From Branchiostoma lanceolatum (Eukaryota; Chordata; Leptocardii; Amphioxiformes; Branchiostomatidae): DNA of 64,000 nucleotides. Each line of letters opens with the position of its first letter. Within the stretch, counting starts at the first letter, position 1. Shown piece after piece: positions 27,001-36,000 of the stretch. A program made the translations under genes and the position numbers. The stretch spans positions 19,247,489 through 19,311,488 of the forward strand of contig NC_089723.1 in the NCBI RefSeq assembly GCF_035083965.1, in the 5' to 3' direction. Under the pieces are notes generated by a model, which was not told the origin of the DNA, ran no database searches, and worked only from the letters and a program-made list of their open reading frames with translations.

Positions 27001-30000
27001 CAATGAACGCTGCCGCTGGGATGTCCGCCGGAAAGGCGGGTGAGTGTGGACAGTTTTACTCGTTAATCGGCAGCGATACCGAGAATGGATACTATTAGTG
27101 GAGAATATAATTCGTTCTGTTCTTTCACCGCAACCTGTTCCTCAAAGTTCCCTATATGTTGATCGGCAGTACGTACAAGGCAAGTCAAAGACGACTTCAG
27201 GTGTACATGTACCAGTGAGCGAATGTCCAGACATCTTATTTGATAGTGTATCTTGTTCCAGGAATGTCGTTGATGAAGGTTCAACGTCTGCGCCAGCACA
27301 GTTCGCTCCTGGTGGAGAAGATGAATTCGCAGACAACTATTCAACACCTGGTGAAGAACAAGGTACTGATGGAAATACATCCGATTCGCTGTTTTAGCAA
27401 AAATGTCGTTGCCTAGATTCCCTTCTCAACATAGCTGAAGTAATTTTGTGGGGTTCGAACGACATATAGTACATACGTTTTGCTTGTGACATACAGTATT
27501 TCCTAAATTGCTTTTTGCCGCTACAATAGCCTAATAGGCAGATACATTCCACCTAAAAAAAAGGTTGTGTATTCAAGTTTAAAGGTTAACTTTAAAAAAA
27601 ACACAGCTATAAATGTACAAAGTTTAAATCATAGCTATAGGACCAATGCTGCTTACACGTTTATTGTGTCAGTGCCGTTGCATGGAATCATTGAACATGT
27701 TATCAACCACATGATACAGCAAAGTCAAACCATGTCTTTTCTGCCACACTAAGGCCCGATTTATGCTAGGGTCACATTTCCTAACCGGGGCCCGGCCGGG
27801 CTGTTTGCGGAAACGAAAAATCAAAGTGTATGTCAAAAAATTTGCACAAGCTATGCTCTTAGATAATTTTGCGTACGTTTTGTGTTTTGGTTGTCTTTTT
27901 ATATCATAATTTCCGTTCCTAAAGACTGCCCGGCCGGGCCCCGGATTGAAAATGTGACCCTAGCATAACACACGCGTCCACTTGGAGTCGACTCAGGACT
28001 GTGCAAGGAGAACCATAGGCCACTGAAGTAGCCCAAAGCTCCTGACACACAGCCCCGAATCGACTCCGAACACTTCTGTGTAAATCGGGTCTAAAACATC
28101 ACAAAACACGACACATTTCCAGGTGTTCACCAGCGACATGGCGCAGTACTGCATGAGTGGGAGCTCCGGCCAGGAGAGGAACAGGAGGGTCATGGAGCTG
28201 ATGCAGGCTGGCGATCGCAGTGATCGGGACTTCGACGTCTTCTGCGACGGCCTCAGGACGGACGGGCGGACGGCCTATCTCGGCGACCTCCTTCAGGGTG
28301 AGGGTACCAAAAGTGAGAGAGATGTTTTCATAGTCGTTCACGTGTGCACTTTGTAGATAGCAGTGGTAGTCCGATCAGTAATGGCAATGCTGGGGGTAGT
28401 GCCATTTGTCTGGACTGCGTGGGCATGTACGGCATACAGTGCGCACTTGTACTCAAATAGTAGTGATAGTCTGAATATCTGAGACAGTTTATAACTATAG
28501 CTAAACTCATACGATCGCACATTTTCCCCATTACCAAGCAGTGGCGAGAAGAAGCCGATCTTACACGTTGTTTATGTTTATATGTGTATGTTTTGTTTTT
28601 GGCTGTAACCTATACTGAGCACGGTTGGGCAAAAATGTTCAATAAAGGTTTCTCTATTCTTGTATCATGTTCCAAGAGCAGAAACTATCGCATTTATAAT
28701 CCATTATGTCCTTTATGCTATTAGAGGCTAGCAACAGAGCACGCAAGCTGCAGAATTTCTAGATGCTCGATTCGTATATTTGTGTCATGATCAGTTGCAC
28801 GTCACGGATGTGAATCGGGATACATGCAAAACGTAATCAAACTACATGGCACTCTGCTGATGTCAGTCAGGCAGTTCGATATATTTGGCGGGTTCGCCAC
28901 ACATCTTAGTCTTTTCATTTATCTGGTAATGTATTGGGCACCTGAAGCTACCTGTGTACAGAAAAACGCGTCTGGTTGCTTTTGATAACATATCGGAAGT
29001 GAAAATGATGTTGACTGCCGTGTTGCAGGGCAAGGAGTGGATCTGAACCAGCAGGTGCTGAGGGAGGAGGAGGGAATGAACAGGGCAGGAGCCGGACTGG
29101 GAATGGCGGGAGCGGGGGCAGGACTGGGAATGGCGGGAGCGGGACTCGGGATGGCGGGAGCAGGATCAGGACTCGGAATGGCGGGAACGTCTGTTCAGAG
29201 CCTGCAGAGGTCCGGCATGAACCTCAACGCCAGCCCATCGTGGCAGCAGATGAGTCTATCAAGTGCGTGCATTTACTGTGATGAAAACATCGTACATATT
29301 GATGAATGAGAGGATGGGTGGATGAATGAATAAGATGTTTATTGCTAAAAACAAGTACATGGCAGCCAACGGGCCGGATTGCGTGCCCATTATACAAGCA
29401 GTACTTAAAACAAGCTATTTACCACTTACATATAAGTTACAAATTATTGATACATACTTCACAATGGAGCACAATGCACATGTACTTCTATCCCTTTCTG
29501 CCTGTCTCCCAATGATCTCGTATGTATACCCAGGTGATCAGTGGCCCTCAAAAAAAGGGGAAAGGTAATCCCATAGCCATTTTGATGGCACTGAGTTGTT
29601 ATCCACTGTAACCAGGGCACTTATCATAACCTAATATCTTAAGTTGGATAGTAAAAGTGAGATTTAAAAAAGATGCAAGTTATGAGCATTTTGTGTGGAT
29701 GTTTCAATCTTCGTGTGTGTTGTTTTTTTTTTCAGTTCCCAGTGTGCATATGGACGAGGTGAAGGTGGTGGGCAATGTGGGTCAGCAGGGGGCGCTCATG
29801 TCCGCCTCTTCCGCCACGGTGCCAAACAACCACCCGGTCATCTTGGAAGTACGAGGAGAAGGTATGGATGTATTTTCAGCTTCTTCTGCAACAAGTTATA
29901 ATGTCACGGTCTCCACACATGTACAGGAAGCATGTCCACCTGTCTATCTACTAGTATATGTAAAGTGGTTGCAAAATCGTTCTTGTTACGCGTTTATACT

Positions 30001-30632
30001 TAGCCTGGGTGCCATCCTATTTCTACCGGGGCTCCTACATTCGCTAATGATGGGTAGCGAATGTAGGAGCCCCGGTAGAAATAGGATGGCACCCAGGCTA
30101 TGTATACCGACTCTGGTGATTCCTTTGCATTTATTATGAGGAGTATCATCTGCTCATAATAGATGTTAAACGTTGATTTTTTTTTTACCAACGAAGATCT
30201 AGATTCGTAACCTTTATCTACCATTGTATAATGCTCATACGTTACAAGAACAAATAGATCCTCATACATTTTTAAAACCCAAGAGGATGTCTAGCCCCCG
30301 AAATCTCAAAGCGATCATATTTTTTCGCTTGCTAACGACATATTGATGTTTAAAAATATAAAAAAATTGGAGTTGAAGTTGAACACAGAATGAGTCAACA
30401 GGTTTGAATGACATGTAACAATTGTTTTTCAGTTGACGACGTTGAGTGGATGTACAATGGCCAGAAAATCCAACAATCCTCTAGCACCCGCGCCACATCA
30501 GACGGTTTCACCCACGAGCTTTTCATCGACAGGATGACTCCGGATCGGGACGGGACCTACACCTGTAAGGGCAACACGCCCGACGGAGGGACGGTGTCGT
30601 GCGATATCAAAGTCAGCACACTGATGGAATAG
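13020..30632 (+). CDS. IgCARD-A: Ig4-FN3-TM-CARD-Ig receptor (single-CARD paralogue)
   Basis: Seventeen coding exons join in frame to about 998 aa: 13020-13077, 16363-16526, 17430-17574, 18126-18221, 18721-18963, 19574-19673, 23402-23601, 24096-24226, 24814-24970, 25401-25630, 26097-26288, 26595-27039, 27262-27362, 28123-28297, 29029-29262, 29736-29861 and 30433-30632. Predicted order: signal peptide (1-19), Ig1 (20-122), Ig2 (123-235), Ig3 (236-335), Ig4 (336-431), FN3 (432-528), Gly-rich stalk and membrane helix (to 572), Cys9 plus Gly/Ala-rich segment (573-720), one CARD (721-812), repeat linker (813-890), and C-terminal Ig (891-998). It is inferred to be a surface receptor or adhesion molecule with a CARD-bearing cytoplasmic tail that recruits CARD partners (caspase or NF-kB-type adaptors). 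It is the first of three tandem paralogues and lacks the CARD1 cassette of B and C. A likely poly(A) signal is at 31480-31485. Confidence 0.85.
16871..17215. repeat. 34-bp tandem repeat in IgCARD-A intron
   Basis: About ten copies of a 34-bp unit (core GTGATGAATCTAGCAATGATG) lie between the two Ig1 exons. The copies are nearly identical, which indicates recent expansion. The unit is not a multiple of three and contains stops, so it is non-coding. Confidence 0.9.
17851..18058. repeat. Compound tetranucleotide microsatellite (GTTT)n-(GGTT)n-(GGTC)n-(GATT)n
   Basis: Runs of GTTT, GGTT, GGTC and GATT units follow one another just 67 bp upstream of the Ig2 exon at 18126. The long open frames here in several phases (poly-NQPT or poly-VGWL) are artefacts of the 4-bp period. 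Confidence 0.95.
19662..21110. repeat. 52-bp minisatellite derived from the Ig3 exon 5' splice site
   Basis: About 28 copies of a 52-bp unit. The first copy begins inside the Ig3 exon (CGCCTATGGGAA, exon end at 19673), so the repeat unit contains the last 12 exon bases plus the GTAAGT donor. Later copies keep CGCCTATGGGAAGTAAGT or a damaged version (GAAGAAAG). A further partial copy lies at 22990-23036, beyond the inserted 10-bp satellite. Confidence 0.93.
21533..22034. repeat. 10-bp satellite (ATAATATCAT)n
   Basis: About 50 near-perfect copies of a 10-bp AT-rich unit, with scattered single-base variants (for example CATCATATCATAATACC), lie within the Ig3 internal intron of IgCARD-A. There is no coding potential. 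Confidence 0.96.
22036..22975. repeat. Diverged intronic repeat related to 54660-55610
   Basis: This segment contains several degraded subrepeats built on CTGCAGTTC...AGGGGGCC, CCAAATATCATGAAGATCCATC and GAGTTATGCT. The same words occur in the tandem repeat at 54660-55610, so both probably come from one dispersed family. No coding signal was seen. Confidence 0.6.
23781..23921. mobile_element. Palindromic mini-transposon with 9-bp target duplication
   Basis: Inverted arms (TAGCTTGGAATCCAAACC... and the reverse complement ...GGATTCCAGGCTA) span 23790-23912. They are separated by a short loop containing CACGATTAGCCCACGG. Perfect 9-bp direct repeats CCGCAGTCA flank it at 23781-23789 and 23913-23921. 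It is the same family as the perfect palindrome at 59566-59661. Confidence 0.85.
24621..24783. repeat. (GAGT)n microsatellite next to Ig4 exon
   Basis: A nearly pure GAGT run ends only 30 bp before the Ig4 exon at 24814, leaving a short pyrimidine tract and CACCAG acceptor between them. Confidence 0.95.
25401..26288 (+). other. IgCARD-A FN3 domain, poly-Gly stalk and membrane helix
   Basis: Exon 25401-25630 encodes the first part of an FN3 domain ([24 protein letters not shown]). Exon 26097-26288 supplies the last strand ([15 protein letters not shown]), then a run of 12 glycines, then the helix [18 protein letters not shown]. The usual FN3 B-strand Trp is replaced: the segment reads VTIDGSKPD where IgCARD-C has ATIAWSEPP. 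The poly-Gly run is unusually pure and could act as a flexible tether. Acceptor and donor are clear (ACGAAG before, GTAGGG after). Confidence 0.8.
25722..25936. repeat. Compound (GATT)n/(GAAT)n/(GAGT)n microsatellite
   Basis: Tetranucleotide runs fill much of the intron between the two FN3-encoding exons. Long antisense frames of SLTH repeats here are artefacts. Confidence 0.93.
26595..27039 (+). other. IgCARD-A poly-Cys and Gly/Ala-rich juxtamembrane exon
   Basis: This 445-nt exon starts straight after GCTGTTTCAG. It encodes nine consecutive cysteines, then [16 protein letters not shown] and a further Cys cluster, then about 100 residues rich in Met, Lys, Gly and Ala with repeats of GGAAL. 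It occupies the place of the 82-nt Cys exon in IgCARD-C (CCCCKGWC) and the 157-nt Cys exon in IgCARD-B (CCCFCVERC). It starts in phase 0 and ends in phase 1, as they do. A juxtamembrane Cys cluster suggests palmitoylation (inference). Confidence 0.75.
27761..27968. mobile_element. Foldback element with imperfect inverted ends
   Basis: The left end reads TTATGCTAGGGTCACATTTC followed by GGGGCCCGGCCGGGC. The right end is the approximate reverse complement, with GCCCGGCCGGGCCCC and then AAATGTGACCCTAGCATAA. The arms are about 42 bp with a few mismatches around an interior of about 125 bp. It looks like a non-autonomous inverted-repeat element in the CARD intron of IgCARD-A. The related GC-rich motif recurs near 45870-46030. 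Confidence 0.7.
27970..28095. repeat. Dispersed repeat, copy 1 (inverted relative to 37946-38110)
   Basis: Words such as GGACTGTGCAAGGAGAACC, ACACACAGCCCCGA and TGTGTAAATCGGG occur here. They recur as reverse complements at 37946-38110, so the two are members of one interspersed family. Confidence 0.7.
29029..30632 (+). other. IgCARD-A repeat linker and C-terminal Ig domain
   Basis: Exon 29029-29262 encodes GVDLNQQV and then repeats of GLGMAGA. Exons 29736-29861 and 30433-30632 encode the C-terminal Ig-like domain: [53 protein letters not shown] and [11 protein letters not shown], followed by a stop. It is I-set-like (D-G-x-Y-x-C). The B-strand position lacks Cys, but Cys residues occur in the F and G strands, as in the other two paralogues. 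The domain lies after the CARD, so it should be cytosolic. Confidence 0.8.
30001..30100. mobile_element. Palindromic mini-transposon, perfect 45-bp arms
   Basis: Arms 30001-30045 and 30056-30100 are exact reverse complements (ends TAGCCTGGGTGCCATCC) around a 10-bp loop. Flanking 8-9-bp sequences are similar but not identical (TTTATACT and TGTATACC), possibly a decayed target duplication. It sits in the intron between the two C-terminal Ig exons of IgCARD-A. Confidence 0.85.
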
Positions 30633-33089
30633 GCTACCCACTAACACAGCTCATTCCAACAGTGTGTGTCGTCTTTAATGTTAGTGGTAGTCTTTCTGTG
30701 AAGAAATCAACCATATACCAGGCGTAGATCGCATACAAGTCATTTGATGACCATCAGATACTAGAGGAGCGCAGCTTTTTAGAGGGTTGCGCAGAGTCCA
30801 TTTCAATAGGTCAGTAGATTTGAGTAGAATATCAGAAAAGCTGCATTTTTACTAAATGAAGTTGATCTTACATAGACCGGTCCGTGTACTGTAGATGCCA
30901 GTAATTCATTTTTTTAAATATTTTTCTTAGCTTCAAACAATGCAGCTATTCGTACGTTGATGTTTGTTAACCTAAGCAGAATGATTTTCGGTATGTCGTT
31001 ATGAACTTAGTTAAGAAAATTAAACTTTATTTTGTTTACGGTTGAAGGATACTGTCTGCAAAATTTGAGTTTAAAACTGTTTGCAGATAGCTATCTTCTA
31101 GATTCAGTGATTTTGTTTGCAGTTGACATAGGATGATTAATCTCATGATGAGTTATGTACAGCTGCTGGCATGTATGTATGTTAGGTATTCTCGCCATGT
31201 TTTGGCAATAGATCTACAGTGGATGAACAAACACACAGGAGCAGTCGACTATTTTCTATGTCATTCCGTATGATCTCTGGGATGCTACAAGATCATTCCT
31301 CCCACAGCACTTGATACAATAGGATGACGTAACAGCTTAATAGTTTTGAATAATGTTAACGTGAAGTGACTGAGTTTTTCAGCCTAGGTGGGGCATTATG
31401 TATTTCTTCTAAAGAACTAGGCTGTCTATAGTGTCTTTGCATAGTGCTGCTTAAAATTGTTGTTGCAAGTTTGCCAGAGAATAAACTTTTTTATAAAAGA
31501 TCGTCTTGTTTCCTACTAGTTAGACACAGCAGACAGTAGAAACACCATTGACGGGACATAGCTTGTCCCAAAATGAGCACATCTGTCCCCTCCTGCAATA
31601 CAGGCGTCCAGAGTGCATGACCCCGCTGTCCAGTGAAGACACGGTTTGTACCCTCGAGCAATGCGATTGTCTGGCGCAAGGCATGACTTGCAGAAACAAC
31701 ACGGGGCCTAAAAAATGCATTAGGGTATACTTGTGCATCCAGTACCTGACACGGGTCACAGAGAACGTACAGGTGTAAACAAACTCTTTCAAACTCAGCA
31801 GAAAAAGGCTGCGCCAGTGTAAGAAAACACTTTATCATTCGACCACACCAGGTAAAACATTCTTAGGCGTTTGTGGAAACAATACCATTCCATGCCTTGG
31901 TCTATTAAATCTTCAGAGAGAGAAAGAGTGAAATACACTGTGAATAAACAGTGTTACATATATATTCAATGCTAGGACAGGTCAGAAAGCACAATGCGGG
32001 AGGCCCTGAGGCATCAGTACAGGTGTTAGAAAGCGCCCTTAAAGGTGACCTACGTCACGTCGTCATGACAACGTCACGCTTTTGATGGACATATGCTGAT
32101 AAGTGGAATGCTACCAACCCTGTCCGACCTCTTTGGTTCTAACTGCCTTTTGGTTGAACGCTATCAAAGACAACTGTTAGAAGCGTAGGATTATCTCCGC
32201 GTCAAAGAAGGTGGGTTCGACAACTTGAATAGACCCTTCTCCGCCTGATCCTGGGTACGTGGGAGGTCCTGCTGCTATTCTCGTTCCCAGAAGTCTGCAG
32301 TGATTGGCTCTTGTTGTGAGTAACGAAGATTCGTTATTAACGGCTGGGGGACTTCAGGCATGCCAGGTGGATTCACCTCTGCTGAGTGAGTTTAAAGGTC
32401 AAAGAAAGGGCAACCAAGAAGTTGCAGTCACACGCGTCTTGAAATACGGTATGTACTTCCTTCAACTATCGTCACTTGAAACTTTATGAATGTCAAACGT
32501 TTTCAAGGCAGCTAAAGATTAGGAAGCCTTGTCGTGCTTGGCCTCTCTCGTCGCGTTCACTGATAAGTCGTAGGTCGTCGTACACACGTACAATTTTGGT
32601 ACATCGTAGGATTTCAAGTAGGCCGTGACAGAATCTACTGCCGACAACGATCCAGAAGACAGTATTTTCGGTAACAAGACAAGTGAACCTTGTATGACAC
32701 ATGCATGCCCTCATGTTTGTGATCGTACGACGATCGTACGACGAGAGTGACCAGGCCCTATCAGTTGTAGCGATCCAGAAGGTAGAAATGTGTTTTAACT
32801 ACTCCCGCAATAGTTTCTCTGTTCAAAAGGCATGATAATCTGTGGGCTTACCGTTTTCAAAGATGTAACTTACTCTTAAATTTACAAATTGTCTATAAAC
32901 GTGTATTGTCTCATGGGAGATGATTAACACCTGTGGAGGGGCAGAAAGGGAAACCCTCAAGGGATTTTGTAACTGCCTCGCCTCTGTCTTTACCAGAATA
33001 ACCTATATGAGATGATCTCCTTTACTAGACCGCAGAACTGCGAGCAGCGAGTTGGTGAACAGTCCGTTTAGTACGCCCGGGGTGTGGCC
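30633..33089. other. IgCARD-A 3' UTR and A-B intergenic region
   Basis: The 3' UTR probably runs to about 31500. An isolated Cys-rich open frame on the plus strand at 31548-31778 is unassigned. I searched this region for Ig, FN3 or signal-peptide exons that could feed into IgCARD-B and found none. A stop codon (TAG at 33069-33071) lies in frame seven codons upstream of the IgCARD-B ATG. Confidence 0.4.
31480..31485 (+). promoter_or_regulatory. Candidate poly(A) signal of IgCARD-A
   Basis: The first AATAAA I found after the stop at 30632 lies here, about 850 bases downstream. Confidence 0.5.
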
Positions 33090-36000
33090 ATGGATTCAAT
33101 TTCACCAACAGGAACTCCAGGAACTACTGGAGAGTTTGGCGCCATTGTACTTGCCTGGGTCATACCATTTCTCTTCTTCTTCGTGCTGTGGATAGTCCTG
33201 GTAAGCCTCCTATGGACATAGTCTTAATCTACTGTCTTAAAATGTATCAACCGTTACGAGAGCATTTATAATTATGACATAATTATCGACAGCAGTAGGC
33301 CATGTTGATTTATAGTATTGTTAGTGAGTTAGTCGACCAATACAGCACTGACGTTTGGAGGAACTAATGTTAGGTATACTACAGTCATTCTGAAGCTGTT
33401 GATACAATGAGTAACTTTTAGTAAAATATTAATCTAGTAAGGATAATCTATGATCGGTGAAGTAAATGAAGATTACATGCAGAATTTGAAAACTTCACAG
33501 TTTTATGACTGATACAAAATGTCGTTGCCCTCCCCCTCCCCAGATGGTTTGCTGCTGTTTCTGTGTGGAACGATGCAAGCCTGTGCGAGACAAGATAGGA
33601 CTGGAGAGAAAGTATCGTGAGTTAATGAAGAAGAAGAAGACCGACAACACGGCGATAAGCTTTGCTGCCTCTGATGCTAGGATGTCTACACGCTCTAGAT
33701 GTATGTACTTGTTTGAAATCGAAGTAAATGTACATGTGACGAATATGGCAGGGACGAACAGACAATAATGATAAGTTTACCGCAAAACATGTCCTAATTA
33801 CAACTAACAAAAGCACAGTAAATGAAACCATTGACAATGTGGGGCATGTGGTTAATCCAGTTACAAATTGTCTGATTAGTCTACAAATTAGACAATTGTT
33901 GTCTAGATCTAAATTTGTTATGTTTCAATTTTTGGAAGCAGTGGAGTCCTGAAAAACAGACTTTTCTCATGATACATGTACGTGGGTTCTATGATTTCTG
34001 GATGAGTGTAAAGGATTATTCTTGCTTGTATTTATGTCTACCGTAATTCCAGTTTACTTCCGGTTGTGATAGATTCGATATGTAATGATGGCTTTTATCC
34101 ATCTATTTCATTTTATGAGAACACGTGTTGTTGTCGTACTCTTATCAAATTCTGTAGTATTCTCGGCGATGAGCCATGATCGTCAGGCCATGTTAAAGAC
34201 ATACAGGAATACCATCATCGACAACATGAAGTCTCCTACCACAGTCGCATCGTACCTGGCTCAGGAGGGCGTCATCCCTCCTTCCATGCTTAACACCATA
34301 ATAAGGTGACCCTTTCTTATTTCCATATCACCAATTCCACACTTTTCCACCATATGCATAAGATGACAATCAATCATTCGCAGGCATCAGTGTCTGATGC
34401 ATGGCGGCTGCAGACATGCATAGGGCTCGCCATAAGATGACGCCTTCGGCATATTGATATATTGATTTGAAATATCTACAACGACGCATTTCACTCTGTT
34501 TGCTTGTTTAAACATTTGTTTATTCATGAGAAGCTTAAATCGGCCTGCAGGTCGCTTTTCATTGAGGTAATGAGGGAAGATGATATAAGGGTCAGGCAAA
34601 ATACATAACAAAGGTATAGCTTGTGAGTATATCATAGTGTTTACTTAAAGCTGAGAACAACAACGAGGGATAAAGAAAGATACCTGACAGTCTGACACTA
34701 CTTTCTATCTTTCTCGTCGACAAAGACGTAGCTTTAAGCTAACGGAAAAAGATAAAGGTAACTTGTATTCTCTGTGATAACGCCATCATCAATTGCTGCT
34801 CCTTTAACAGTCAGCCTACACCAGAGGAGAAGTCTAAGAAGTTGTTGGACGCCCTGCCCTCGTACCAGGATGAATCGTACGGCTGCCTCTGCGCGAGTCT
34901 CAGGGACCAGGAACAGCTCCACTGGCTAGCGGACACACTGGAAGGGGAGGGTACGTTGGACATTACACTTTACACCAGTGCCATCCCAGCGATGACTAAG
35001 TTACTGAATGAACTGTAAAAAGTGATGGACATTGATGACATTATATGAATATGTAAATAACATGTGTGTGTGTATTATCGTTGTAAAAAGAGCCAGAAAT
35101 ATTTCACATGTACACGTACTACCGCGAGGCACGCATACGCTCTGTCTGAATGTCGCACTGTTGGACCCTTGTTGTCGTCTTACATTCCGGTTTTTAAATG
35201 TACTGCTTTATCTAACGTTTGATGATTTTAGATATGTCACCAGATTTTACCTAGTCGGTTAATGGTGATACTTTTTTTAAATCTAACTCCAATTCGGTCA
35301 TGAATTTGACTGCCACTGTCAGTTTGTGTAAGTTTTCTTAATAAACCATTCATCATCATCATCATTCATCATCACTTTAGATCTTCTGTAAACGTACCCA
35401 ATCGGCCTAGGCTACACAATTATTATACAAATGTGAAAGCTTTGATATGATACTTACTCCAGCGAAAAGAGATCTTACATAGAAGAAGAATCTTCTTTCC
35501 ACTCAAGCAATACTTAGTTGATTTTCTTATATTGTCCCAGCTTTAACTCTTTATATTTCATTTCCTGATAGGATTGTCAGTGGACAAGAAGAAGCGGATA
35601 GCCAGCCATAGAAACCTGCTGGTTAACAAGATGAATCCTGACGACATCGTCGACCATTTTTCGAACAACAAAGTAAGTACTACGTAGCTGTAAGGAAAGT
35701 GTCTGATAGACATCGAATCGTAAGCAGGTGAGACATTACTGGCTGTGTAAAAGGAAAACTCCAATATCCCAGGTTTACTGTAATTCTTTTCTGCAGGTTT
35801 TCACCAGACACATGGCGAACTGCTGCCTTGGTGCGAAGTCACGTGAGGAAAAGAACAAACGGATTCTGCACCTCCTGGCCTCCCGGAGTGACCGGGACTT
35901 CGGTCTCTTCTGCACCGCTCTCAGGGCAGATGACCAGTCAGCCTACCTTGCTGACCTCCTGGAGGGTAAGACTCCTAGGTTTTAAGTGCTAATGACGTAT

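Larger units (their letters stand above)
27262..28297 (+). other. IgCARD-A CARD (equivalent of CARD2)
   Basis: Exons 27262-27362 and 28123-28297 encode a death-fold CARD of about 90 aa. The first exon has [15 protein letters not shown] (helix 1) and TIQHLVKNK. The second has [34 protein letters not shown] and AYLGDLLQG. The pattern of hydrophobics and the DFxxFCxxLR...YLxDLL ending match CARDs. The internal intron is phase 0 in exactly the place seen in CARD2 of IgCARD-B and -C. No CARD1-like sequence was found in the preceding 222-bp intron. Confidence 0.83.
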
